This document shows, piece after piece, positions 18,974 through 27,169 of a stretch of DNA of 64,000 nt. Numbering within the stretch: the stretch's first letter is position 1; each line of letters starts with the position of its first letter. This DNA is from G965220825 sp965220825 (GTDB lineage: Bacteria > Pseudomonadota > Alphaproteobacteria > UBA828). The notes beneath the pieces were generated by a model. It made no database searches. It saw nothing but the letters and a program-made list of their open reading frames with translations, and was not told where the DNA came from. The translations under genes and the position numbers were made by a program. Location: the NCBI GenBank assembly GCA_965220825.1, contig OZ244839.1:1736001-1800000 (forward strand), in the 5' to 3' direction.

Positions 18974-20622
18974 CCCGCATTTCTCACCAAGGCCACGGTT
19001 GAGGGTGATTTGTGGGCTTTCGGTGTGTTTTGGTGGCGTGGGTTGGTTTTTCGTTTGGCGAGGGCATGGATAACCGGTTGCGCCTGAGGCGCGAGGCATG
19101 TCGGGGCGGGTTTCCTGTTGTTGGCGGGAGGGCGGTGTTCGGGCCTTGGGCTGGTGTCAGCCACATAATCGGCGGTGCGCGCGGGCGAAGACATCGGCAT
19201 GGGGACAGGCGGAGGCCATGGCGATGTGGATGCGTCTTGTGCTGTGTCGGACCTGGGCGGCGATCTTGAGGAGCTTGAGGCGTATCGAGCCGCAGGTGGC
19301 TCTGGCGAGGCGGGTTCCGGCGAGCGCCAGGCGTCTCAAGGCCGAGAGCAGGACATAGGCCATGGAGGCGAACCAGAGGCGAAGCTGGTTGGCGCGCATG
19401 GTGGCTGTCGAGGTCCGGTCGGCGAACAGGTCGAGCTGGCACTCCTTGATGCGGTTTTCCATCTCGCCTCTGGCGCAGTAGAGGTTCTCGTAGAGGTCCC
19501 GCCGGTCGATGGCGTCCCGGCCGAGCGAGGTGACGATGAAGCGCGGATTGGGGCCGCCCGGAAGCCACTCCGCCTTGCCGACGACGCGGCGCTCGCGCGA
19601 CCAGCTCGTCAGGGTGCGATAACGGAACTCGGTGAACAGGCGCTCCGGCCCGCCGCTTTGCAGCGCGCGCTCTCTGGCCCGGTCCAGGCCCGGTTGCAGG
19701 CGTCGGGCGAGCCGCGCGTTCCGCGCCAGACCGAAGACATAATCGACAACGTTATCCTCGCACCAGGCCATCAGGGCGTCGCGGGCAAAGCCGGAGTCGG
19801 CCCGCAGCACGATCTCCACCGCCGGCCAGCGGGCGCGAAGCTGCCCGACGATCCGCGCCACCTCCTCCACCGCGCCGGCGCTGGCGTCGATGTTGGCGCG
19901 CCGCAGCTTCGCCGCCAGCAGATGGTCGCCGCAGAAGATGTAGAGCGGCAGGTAGCAGTAGCAGTCGTAATAGCCATGGAAGAAGCGGCCTTCCTGGCGC
20001 CCGTGCAAGGGGTCGTCGGTGGCGTCGAGGTCCAGCACCAGCCGCTTCGGCGCCTGCGCGTGAGCCTCCAGGAAAAGATCGACCAACAGCGCCTCGATCG
20101 CCTCGGGGTCGTGGCCGATGCGGCGATAGCGATGCGGCCCCGTCGGCGCGTGCTCCAGCCGGTTCAGGGTCGATTTGCCCGCCAGCGGCGCGCCATGGCG
20201 ATGATGCGCCTCCACCTGGCCCAGAACCGGACCCAGAACCGGGTCGTGGCGCAACTCGTCATGGTCCAGAAGGTCCTCGTAGCCGAGCGCCATCCCGAAC
20301 ACACGCTGGCTCACCAGCGTCTCCACGGCATGGACCGTGCGACCCGGCGCGCGAGCGTCCGAAAAACAGCCCGCAAAGCGCGTGACCAGACCGAGCGAGC
20401 GGTCCACCGCGCCCAGAAGCAACGCCCCGGCATCCGAGGTCAGCGCGCCGCCCCGGAAATCGGCCACCAGATCACGCCCTTTCAAGCGTGCAAAACGCAT
20501 CGGCTTCGTGATACACTCTGCGGGCATCGGGGAATTCCTCTGCAACCGGGCAAGGTTTTGTCGCAAAAGCATTTTCCCACATGCAGAGCCCCGATGCACC
20601 TACCAATCGTGAGAAATACGGG
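18974..20622 (-). mobile_element. IS1380-family insertion sequence with terminal inverted repeats
   Basis: The ends read CCCGCATTTCTCAC (18974-18987) and, in reverse complement, CCCGTATTTCTCAC (20609-20622), one mismatch in 14. Each end is flanked by CTAG (18970-18973 and 20623-20626), which would be a four-base target duplication; if CTAG is part of the repeat instead, the element spans 18970-20626. The single transposase is on the minus strand. It sits 88 bases after the relaxase and abuts the next insertion sequence. Confidence 0.85.
19157..20527 (-). CDS. IS1380-family transposase
   Basis: A 456-residue DDE transposase. Visible family features are LTSDAGALLL near the N-terminus, KRLVLDLDATDDPLHG (first catalytic Asp), ADSGFARDALMAWCE (second Asp) and ENRIKECQLDLFADRTS (catalytic Glu). 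ATG 20527 (MPAECITKP) is chosen as the family-like start; the frame stays open to 20599. The product is full length with no frameshift, so the element may be active. Confidence 0.92.
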   Translation of the reverse strand: MPAECITKPMRFARLKGRDLVADFRGGALTSDAGALLLGAVDRSLGLVTRFAGCFSDARAPGRTVHAVETLVSQRVFGMALGYEDLLDHDELRHDPVLGPVLGQVEAHHRHGAPLAGKSTLNRLEHAPTGPHRYRRIGHDPEAIEALLVDLFLEAHAQAPKRLVLDLDATDDPLHGRQEGRFFHGYYDCYCYLPLYIFCGDHLLAAKLRRANIDASAGAVEEVARIVGQLRARWPAVEIVLRADSGFARDALMAWCEDNVVDYVFGLARNARLARRLQPGLDRARERALQSGGPERLFTEFRYRTLTSWSRERRVVGKAEWLPGGPNPRFIVTSLGRDAIDRRDLYENLYCARGEMENRIKECQLDLFADRTSTATMRANQLRLWFASMAYVLLSALRRLALAGTRLARATCGSIRLKLLKIAAQVRHSTRRIHIAMASACPHADVFARAHRRLCG

Positions 20623-20714
20623 CTAGTTCAAAGAGTTATGGGACGCGACCCTTGAATTAGGGTTGGGGGTCTCCGAAGCTGTTGGTGTGCAACATCAACC
20701 TCGAGGAGACCCCC

Positions 20715-21722
20715 ATGCAGGTTCGTGGCCTGCCTCGGCAGTTTACACGAGGCGCCCGGCTGGCGTCGCGTCTTTGCGCTGCGCAGCGTAGCGAAGCAGC
20801 GCAAAGACGCGACATTGTGCGTCGTTGGCGCGCCACCATGGCGGCCGGCCTGACGGCCGAGCAGGCGGCGCAGGCCGTCGGCGTGCCCCGCACCACGCTC
20901 TACCGGTGGCGTCAGCGTCCCGAGCGGCGCTCCACCCGCCCGTTGCGCCTGCGCACCCCGGCATGGTCGCCGGAGCTGGTCGCCGCCGTGCGCGACATCC
21001 GCACCGAGTTTTCCATGTGGGGCAAGGCGAAGATCACCGTGATCTTGCGCCGGCAGGGCTTCGGGACCTCCGAAAGCACCGTCGGGCGCATCCTCAAGGC
21101 CCTGATCGACCGGGGCGTCGTCCTCCCGGTCCCGACCGTGCGCCGCAAGGCCCCGCGCGCCCAGCGCCGCATCCGTCCCCACGCCCGCCGCCTGCCCAAG
21201 GGCAAGAGGCCCACCCGGCCCGGCGAGATCGTCCAGATCGACACCCTGACCATCAAACCCGGACAGGGGCGGCCCACCGTCAAGCAGTTCACCGCCGCCG
21301 ATCCCGTCTCCAAATGGACCTGCGCACAGGCCTGGCGGCGCGCAACCGCCAACAACGCCGCTCGCTTCCTCGACAAGCTGCGCAGCGCCATGCCCTTCCC
21401 GGTCAAGGCCATCCAGATCGATGGAGGCTCCGAGTTCAAGGCAAGCTTCGAAACCGAGTGCCAAAGGCTCGGCATCGACCTCTGGACACTCCCCCCACGA
21501 ACCCCGGAACTCAACGGGCATGTCGAACGAAGCAACGGAACATGGCGATATGAGTTCCACGCCGTCTGGGACCTCCCCGACAACCTCGACAGCCTCAACC
21601 GATGGATCGACGCCTTCGCCGACGAGTTCAACACCTGGAGACCCCACCAGAGCCTTGGAGGCCAGACCCCCTTCGAATACCTTGCCTCACTGACAGCCCA
21701 AGAGACCCATCCCATCCCATAA
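20715..21722 (+). CDS. IS481-family DDE transposase
   Basis: A 335-residue integrase-core transposase. The N-terminal helix-turn-helix (GLTAEQAAQAVGVPRTTLYRW) is followed by a second one (KITVILRRQGFGTSESTVGR), then the DDE core: IVQIDTLTI (Asp), IQIDGGSEF (Asp) and ELNGHVERSNGTWR (Glu). WRPHQSLGGQTPFEYL ends the core. ATG 20715 begins MQVRGLPRQF; the frame opens earlier at 20682. No disruption is visible. An 18-base perfect stem-loop lies inside its 5' end. Confidence 0.92.
   Translation: MQVRGLPRQFTRGARLASRLCAAQRSEAAQRRDIVRRWRATMAAGLTAEQAAQAVGVPRTTLYRWRQRPERRSTRPLRLRTPAWSPELVAAVRDIRTEFSMWGKAKITVILRRQGFGTSESTVGRILKALIDRGVVLPVPTVRRKAPRAQRRIRPHARRLPKGKRPTRPGEIVQIDTLTIKPGQGRPTVKQFTAADPVSKWTCAQAWRRATANNAARFLDKLRSAMPFPVKAIQIDGGSEFKASFETECQRLGIDLWTLPPRTPELNGHVERSNGTWRYEFHAVWDLPDNLDSLNRWIDAFADEFNTWRPHQSLGGQTPFEYLASLTAQETHPIP
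20765..20813 (+). repeat. perfect 18-bp stem-loop inside the transposase 5' end
   Basis: Arm GTCGCGTCTTTGCGCTGC (20765-20782) is followed by a 13-base loop and the exact reverse complement (20796-20813). It lies about 50 bases after the transposase start. A stem this long and GC-rich would form in the mRNA. Confidence 0.85.
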
Positions 21723-21743
21723 CTCATGGACGAGGACAGGGTA

Positions 21744-21772
21744 TTGATTTCCGTGAGCCGGGTGTCTAGATT
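21744..21772 (+). promoter_or_regulatory. candidate sigma-70 promoter upstream of the NYN gene
   Basis: TTGATT (21744-21749) and TAGATT (21767-21772) are separated by exactly 17 bases, in an AT-richer patch just outside the IS481-like element. A transcript would start near 21780 and run directly into two UUCG-loop hairpins. The boxes are matches by eye only. Confidence 0.45.
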
Positions 21773-21787
21773 GTCGCTCACACCCCT

Positions 21788-21837
21788 TGCGGTTTCGACC
21801 GCAGGGCGCGGGGCCTCTTCGGAGGCCCTTGCTTTTC
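21788..21837 (+). terminator. two UUCG-capped hairpins, the second terminator-like
   Basis: TGCGGT-TTCG-ACCGCA (21788-21803) is a perfect six-base stem. GGGCCTC-TTCG-GAGGCCC (21811-21828) is a perfect seven-base stem followed by TTGCTTTT. The second has the form of an intrinsic terminator. Because it lies between a candidate promoter and the NYN start at 21838, it could terminate upstream transcripts or act as a leader attenuator. Confidence 0.55.
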
Positions 21838-22473
21838 GTGGCTGAGAAATACGCCCCTTCGTCTATGTCGACGGCTTCAATCTCTACTATGGAGCGCTGA
21901 GGGGCACCCCCTGGAAGTGGCTGGATCTGCCCGGCCTGCTCGCGAAGGTTCTCCAGGCCCCACCACGCTATCCTGACAGTCAAGTACTTCACGGCTCGCG
22001 TGTCGGCCACTCCCACCGACCCGTCGATACCGCAACGGCAAGATGTCTATCTCCGCGCCCTCCAGCACTACCGGCCCGAGGTCGAGGTGTATTTCGGGCA
22101 CTTCATGAGCCACAAGGTCCGGGCGCCGCTCGTCCAACCGGTCGGGAACCAGCGTACCGTCGAGGTGATCCGGACCGAGGAGAAGGGCTCCGACGTCAAT
22201 CTGGCGGTCCACCTGCTCAACGACGGCTGGCTGGACGCCTACGACTGCGCGGTCGTAGTGAGCAATGACAGTGACCTCGCAGAAGCGATGCGCCTCGTGA
22301 GACACCATCATGGCAAACGGATCGGCCTGGTGACGCCGGGAACGGGCCGGCCCTCCCGTCAGCTCATGGCACACGCGGATTTCGCGAGGCATATCCGGCC
22401 GAACGCGCTGCGACGGTCACAACTGCCGGATCCGATTCCCGGCATGACGATCAGAAAGCCGCCGCGATGGTAG
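21838..22473 (+). pseudogene. NYN-domain (PIN-like) RNase gene with two frameshifts
   Basis: NYN proteins are PIN-like metal-dependent ribonucleases. A GTG at 21838 opens MAEKYAP; the next segment, FVYVDGFNLYYGALRGTPWK, is in a different frame from about 21858; the rest returns to the first frame (ILTVKYFTARVSATPTDP, then SDVNLAVHLLNDGW and VVSNDSDLAEAMR). The acidic residues of the fold (DGFNLYY and SNDSDL) are all encoded, but not in one frame. Both breaks fall in C runs (21854-21857 and about 21958-21961) and are consistent with one lost and one gained C. Without correction the first frame stops at 21898. Either a pseudogene or two sequence errors. Confidence 0.7.
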
Positions 22474-22502
22474 GTGATGCCAGTTCAAGGGGCCTGGCTG
22501 CG

Positions 22503-22829
22503 ATGCGTATGAGCGACGAATTCGAACTGGTGCAGGGGAGCGGCAATGTCTTTCGCGACCTCGGTAGCCCCGACTCCGATCTGAAGCAGGCCAAGGCCGT
22601 CCTCGCGGCCCGGATTGTCGCCGAACTTGACGGGCGCGGGCTCAGCGTGCGCAAGGCGTCGGCCATGACCGGCGGCGCCGCCGCAAATTTCTCGCGCATC
22701 CGGAACGCCGACCTCGGCCGCTTTACGCTGGACCGGCTGATGCGGATGATCGCCGCCCTGAACGACGGCCTGTGCGTAACGGTGCACGTCAGCCAACGCG
22801 AGATGGACAGGGCGGCCATGGCAGGCTGA
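22503..22829 (+). CDS. XRE-family HigA-like regulator/antitoxin
   Basis: A 108-residue DNA-binding protein. NVFRDLGSPDSDLKQAKAVLA at the N-terminus and SVRKASAMTGG...FSRIRNADLGRFTLDRLMRMI in the helix-turn-helix are the pattern of HigA/XRE antitoxins from type II toxin-antitoxin pairs. No HigB-like toxin is adjacent, so it is an orphan here or regulates something else. ATG 22503 is preferred because AAGGGG lies ten bases upstream; MSDEF at 22509 is the alternative. It converges on the defence operon with a 29-base gap. Confidence 0.8.
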   Translation: MRMSDEFELVQGSGNVFRDLGSPDSDLKQAKAVLAARIVAELDGRGLSVRKASAMTGGAAANFSRIRNADLGRFTLDRLMRMIAALNDGLCVTVHVSQREMDRAAMAG

Positions 22830-22858
22830 CCATCGTACCCTGGCCTCGCTTGGCGCCG

Positions 22859-25800
22859 CTATACTGGATCGCAGGGTAAGTCGGGGGCGTTGCCATCCAC
22901 CAGCAAGTCGAACGCCTGTAGCACGTATCGCTGCGTACGATACTCGCTGAACTCCCTCATTTCACTCTGCTTGAGGGTTGGGAAAGACGAGCTCGGTGGC
23001 GGAGCGTCTAGGATCCATTCCAGATCGGCGCGGGTGAGTTCGTACATGTGGGCGAAGATGGCGTCGAGCTCGCAGCGAAGGCGATGGCGACGCCCTTCGT
23101 CCCACGTGAAAGGCGACCCGTCGTAGCCGAGGTCATGGGCAAAGCCAGCCATTTCCTCAGATGTGTAGATCAGTTCGAGGACACGCGGAACGATCAATTG
23201 GACCCACGGAAGGCCGGCATATGTGCTTTCCGTCAGATAGGCCCTTGGCGGTAGAACTGGTAGCTGTTTCACGATGAAGAAACTCATGTGAACGCCGCCT
23301 ACCGAGATCCGAGCGGTCCAATCCAACGGGATGCTATTCATATTTCCCAATACAAGCGCGTACGCGACCGCCCTAGGAACCTTATATGCCAGCACTGGCG
23401 CGTTATTTCCAACTGGGCCCTCAGGAATATTATCTACGATAAGCGTTCGCTCATTTGTCGAATTAGTGATATCCCGAAAAGCCTGCAGGGCAGTCGCATA
23501 GTCTACGCGAACGATGGGTGCCCCTTCGTTCATCCCTGCATATCCTTGTGAAAGAGTGCTGATCGAAGTTCTTCGGTCCGTTGCCCGCGTGACGTTCCTG
23601 AAGGTGAAGAACCAAAGATCAGTATCGTCGTAGTGTGGCCAACGGCTACGAGCGGGATTATCGAGGCCATGGCCGTCCGCTCGTTGGTCGAGTTCGTGAT
23701 ATCTCGAAGAGCGAGCTGCGAGCGAGCTCCGTGAGCCTGCCAAGTATATTGGCTCGGCTCGGCTCGGCTCGGCTCGGCTCGGCTCGGCTCGGCTCGGCTC
23801 GGCTCGGCTCGGCTCGGCAAGCAATTGTGCGGTGTTTATGCCTTTGTCAAGCTTTTCCGCGACTTCTTTTTCCGCGACCCAATATCGTGGAATGGCGACG
23901 GCTTGCGGGTCCGACTTTTCGTTCGCCGTCATGGAACGCGCATTGCCATTCCGGATGTCCCGGTCGGGGACACCCTCAAAGGTGGCGAACCTGTGGTCGT
24001 ATTGATGAAACAGCTTTGCCTCATAGAGAGGCAGGTAGCGTTCCTCGTCGCGCACAAATACGTTGCCGTCGAGTTCCCAGCCATCTTGCTCCATTTGCTC
24101 GCGCGTCCTGAACAGGCCGGAGTCATTGGACATGTGGAACATCGTCGAGAATTTCACTCCCCACGGATTCTCTTCCGGTTGATTGCCATTCGCTTCCTTC
24201 CAGAATATGCCCACCCTCTGATACATCTTGCGTGCAATCTCCATGTCTCGTCTCGTGCGAAATATGGGACAGGTTCGTGTGTTAGGGTTGAACAGAAAAA
24301 AGTCGTCTGCGGACAGAGTGAAGCGCCGCTCAGCTTCCTTCAATTGCTCGGCTTGATGCAGGAAGAAAGCGAACTCGGCTTCGGGGACCGGGTTATCTCT
24401 GCCAGTCAAGGTCAAAAGGCAGAACTTGATACTTCTATGAATTCCTGAAAATACTTCCTCTCGATTCTCGAAGTCGAACAGGCTGACGAGGCGCCGATCA
24501 CTGACGATATGATCGAAGTAAGCTTTCGTGGAGTCGTCAGTGGCAATGCCGGTGGGGACAATCAAGCCGGCACGTCCATTTGACCTCATAATCTGCAAAA
24601 ATGTTTCGGCGAACACGGCATAGCTGTTTATGTCTCCGACACCTGTCAGCGGGAAGCGGCCGCCGGTTCTTGCGTACTGGCTCGCGGCCTCTGCTTGTCG
24701 CTTCGCAGTTTGCAATTCCACATATAGGGCTTTGTCTGCAGGCAAAGCATCATCGTGGTTCAGCTGTGCAATCATGCTATCTCGCGCGGCCTTGTTGGGC
24801 GCGCTCGCAATCGTCGGAGACCGCGACGCAAAGAACTCCTGTTCCTGAAGCTTGAGGCGCTCCCATGGGGGATTGCCGAGCACCGCGTCGAATCCACCAT
24901 CCTGCATAACTTCGGCGAATGCGAGATGCCAGTGAAAGAAGTCGTGAGTCACGGACAATTCATCAACGAAGCGTTCGACACCCTGTCGCTGCAGCAGACC
25001 GCCTCCCAGCCGTTGCAGATCCTGGGTCTGGGGTGCGATCTCAAGGGTGTCGGGCGTCTTCGGTGCGAAGTACGATCCCACGAACAGATTGGCGCGCAGT
25101 ATCTCGCGGGAGCGCGTCGGATCGTGGAGCGCGGCCTCCCAAGCGGTACGCTTGTGCTCGATATCGTCCAGCGTGTCCTCGGGCATGGCGTCGAGGTCGA
25201 CGCTGGCGACAGCAACGTCCAGCACCGCGTCCTGGTCGAAGAGTTCCTGCTGACTCGGTCGCCGATTGCGTTTCTTGAGGTCTCGGCAAACGGCCTTGTC
25301 ATCGCCTGTCAGAGGCTTGTACGCGTTATCCGGGATTCCGTTCGCCATAATCTCGGGATCGAGGACGCCGACCAAGCTGTCGCCTTGGAGGATGTGAGAA
25401 TCGAGGAATGTGAGCGGTTTGCCCGGCTCGATCGTCTCCATCCACAGCGCCGTCTTGCAGAGTTCGACCGCAAGCGGGTTGCGGTCGACGCCGTAGATGC
25501 AGTGCTGCACCACCTCGCGCAACGCATGCTGGCGCGTGGCCTCGTCCGCCGTATCGGTCCCCGACTCGATACGAGCGATCTCCGCCGCGAGGCGCCGCGC
25601 GGCCGCAAGCAGGAAGTGACCTGAGCCGCAGGCCGGATCGATGACCTTCAGAGCGAGTATCGCAGCACGGGGATCGTCAGCACGGGAGGCAACAGCCTCG
25701 GCGATGATGGGATCGAGCGTTGACGTGACGAGTTCGCTCACCAAGGCCGGCGGAGTGTAGTAGGACCCCGTCAGCTTTCGTTCGGACCCTTTTTTTGGCC

Positions 25801-27169
25801 CCTCACTATTGTCATCGCTGGTGAAGGCGAACGACCAGGGCGAGGCGCCTACGTCCACGACGGGTCGAAGCTCCAACAGGCTCTCATAGACCGAACCGAG
25901 CTCCTCGGTGTCCATGTCCCTGTAGTTGATGCGTGCGAGGCTTGCGCCGGACCGAAAAAAGGCGAGGCTGCGGATTGCTTCGAGCAGGTGCTCGTTGGCG
26001 ATGACCGCGTCGTCGAGATCGGGGCATTGATCGGCTCGGAAGAGGCCGCCGAGAGGAGGCAGGCCAAGGCCGGTGGCTCCCTCTGCAAGCGACCTGAATG
26101 TGATCCGGAGACCGCGCCAGATATCCTGATTCCGGTCGTAGTGCCGGCGACGGAGAGCGCGTTCGCGTAGCCGGGATAGCGCGTAGCCTTCGGCGAATAT
26201 GGTGCGCTGCTCGTCGGTGGCCTCCGGCGCGTGAAGCAGGTTGCGCTCCTCGGCCGCGAAGAGAAACAACAAGCGATACACGAGGCGAAGGAGTTGCTGG
26301 AAGTAGCGCTCGGGTGACAGCCCGCCGGACTCGAGAGCTTGGCGTAATGTGGCGTTCGACGAATGCTGCAGGAAGCCGTTGCCAATCTGGCGCAGGGCGT
26401 CGGTAACGCCGTCCCGCAGGTTCTCCCGGACGCGTTCTCCGGTTTCGTGCGCGTTCCTTCGCCAGGACTCGATAATGCAGTTGGACGGTTTGTCGTCGGC
26501 TGGCCGGAGGCGGCTGGCATGAGCGGAAAGCCAAAGCGCGGCAAAATCCGGGTACAGCTCCTCGGCGAAGAGGAGGTCGAGATCGGCCTCGATATATGCG
26601 GGTCTGGTCAGACTCGCATTGTCGCGCAGGATACGAAGCTTCGTTCCGTTGGAGACCATTCCCCACAACGCGCCGTCCTCGGCATTAAGGTACTCCTGCA
26701 TCATGCCGTGAGGCGCCTGCCGACGCCCGTCGTAACCGAAGCGCGGGTCGGCCTTGTCGAGATCGAAGTCATGCGTAACGAGCAGAAGAGGCACAGCGGC
26801 GTCACAGGCGCGGTGCGTCAAACGGAAAGTGCGATCGTCGCGAACGATGCTCTTGGCAGAGATCAGGTCGTTGTAACCGAGCACCTCGCGCAGGAACTGC
26901 AGGAGCCAATCTTCGACACCCACCTGCAGGGCGGGGAGGTCGCGCCTCGGGCGACGCTGGGCGTAGCGTGCGTGGAGGTCACTCGCGATGCGCCAGTACC
27001 GGGCGAGCTCTTCCTTGATGGCGAGGGACTTCGACAGCCCGTAGTCGCTGCCCGTCTGGCGCGGCGCCTCAAGTGCTGCAACGGTCTGGAGGAATTCCGG
27101 GGGGAGTATGCGGCCTTCGACCCTGAGTGCCGTGAACCCCCGGCTTCGCCTTGCGCTCGCCATGGTCAC
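22859..27169 (-). CDS. Eco57I/PglX-type adenine DNA methylase, DISARM DrmMI-like, with an internal pentamer repeat
   Basis: A 1436-residue N6-adenine methylase, last gene of a five-gene operon. Motif I (DPACGSGHFLLAA) is near residue 515 and the catalytic NPPW near residue 766; GSYYTPPALV precedes motif I as in Eco57I-type enzymes. Thirteen GAGCC pentamers encode AEPSR repeats from about residue 1118, just before the C-terminal region that resembles target-recognition parts of related enzymes (RDITNSTNERT). The frame is open through the repeat here. GTG 27169 overlaps the previous stop (GTGA); ATG 27163 is the alternative. By family, it marks self DNA or joins in restriction with its helicase neighbours. 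Confidence 0.88.
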   Translation of the reverse strand: MTMASARRSRGFTALRVEGRILPPEFLQTVAALEAPRQTGSDYGLSKSLAIKEELARYWRIASDLHARYAQRRPRRDLPALQVGVEDWLLQFLREVLGYNDLISAKSIVRDDRTFRLTHRACDAAVPLLLVTHDFDLDKADPRFGYDGRRQAPHGMMQEYLNAEDGALWGMVSNGTKLRILRDNASLTRPAYIEADLDLLFAEELYPDFAALWLSAHASRLRPADDKPSNCIIESWRRNAHETGERVRENLRDGVTDALRQIGNGFLQHSSNATLRQALESGGLSPERYFQQLLRLVYRLLFLFAAEERNLLHAPEATDEQRTIFAEGYALSRLRERALRRRHYDRNQDIWRGLRITFRSLAEGATGLGLPPLGGLFRADQCPDLDDAVIANEHLLEAIRSLAFFRSGASLARINYRDMDTEELGSVYESLLELRPVVDVGASPWSFAFTSDDNSEGPKKGSERKLTGSYYTPPALVSELVTSTLDPIIAEAVASRADDPRAAILALKVIDPACGSGHFLLAAARRLAAEIARIESGTDTADEATRQHALREVVQHCIYGVDRNPLAVELCKTALWMETIEPGKPLTFLDSHILQGDSLVGVLDPEIMANGIPDNAYKPLTGDDKAVCRDLKKRNRRPSQQELFDQDAVLDVAVASVDLDAMPEDTLDDIEHKRTAWEAALHDPTRSREILRANLFVGSYFAPKTPDTLEIAPQTQDLQRLGGGLLQRQGVERFVDELSVTHDFFHWHLAFAEVMQDGGFDAVLGNPPWERLKLQEQEFFASRSPTIASAPNKAARDSMIAQLNHDDALPADKALYVELQTAKRQAEAASQYARTGGRFPLTGVGDINSYAVFAETFLQIMRSNGRAGLIVPTGIATDDSTKAYFDHIVSDRRLVSLFDFENREEVFSGIHRSIKFCLLTLTGRDNPVPEAEFAFFLHQAEQLKEAERRFTLSADDFFLFNPNTRTCPIFRTRRDMEIARKMYQRVGIFWKEANGNQPEENPWGVKFSTMFHMSNDSGLFRTREQMEQDGWELDGNVFVRDEERYLPLYEAKLFHQYDHRFATFEGVPDRDIRNGNARSMTANEKSDPQAVAIPRYWVAEKEVAEKLDKGINTAQLLAEPSRAEPSRAEPSRAEPSRAEPIYLAGSRSSLAARSSRYHELDQRADGHGLDNPARSRWPHYDDTDLWFFTFRNVTRATDRRTSISTLSQGYAGMNEGAPIVRVDYATALQAFRDITNSTNERTLIVDNIPEGPVGNNAPVLAYKVPRAVAYALVLGNMNSIPLDWTARISVGGVHMSFFIVKQLPVLPPRAYLTESTYAGLPWVQLIVPRVLELIYTSEEMAGFAHDLGYDGSPFTWDEGRRHRLRCELDAIFAHMYELTRADLEWILDAPPPSSSFPTLKQSEMREFSEYRTQRYVLQAFDLLVDGNAPDLPCDPV
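23751..23818 (-). repeat. pentanucleotide microsatellite (GAGCC)13 inside the methylase
   Basis: On the + strand there are 13 uninterrupted GGCTC units (23751-23815) plus a partial unit. A five-base unit is not a multiple of three, so gain or loss of any number of units not divisible by three changes the reading frame. Fifteen bases encode AEPSR. This is the classic structure of a phase-variable restriction-modification gene. Confidence 0.95.

Larger units (their letters stand above)
20633..21725 (+). mobile_element. IS481-like insertion sequence
   Basis: GAGTTATGGGA at 20633-20643 is matched by its exact reverse complement TCCCATAACTC at 21715-21725, bracketing one transposase. The right end runs directly into the coding end. 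No target duplication is obvious (flanks TCAAA and ATGGA). The left end lies six bases from the CTAG flank of the IS1380-like element, so the two are effectively back to back. Confidence 0.75.

Noticed and set aside
19175..20626. Long + frame opposite the IS1380 transposase
   Set aside because: Antisense of a well-supported transposase, no domain features.
23751..23818. Possible CRISPR-like repeat
   Set aside because: It is a pure five-base microsatellite with no spacers, inside a coding frame.
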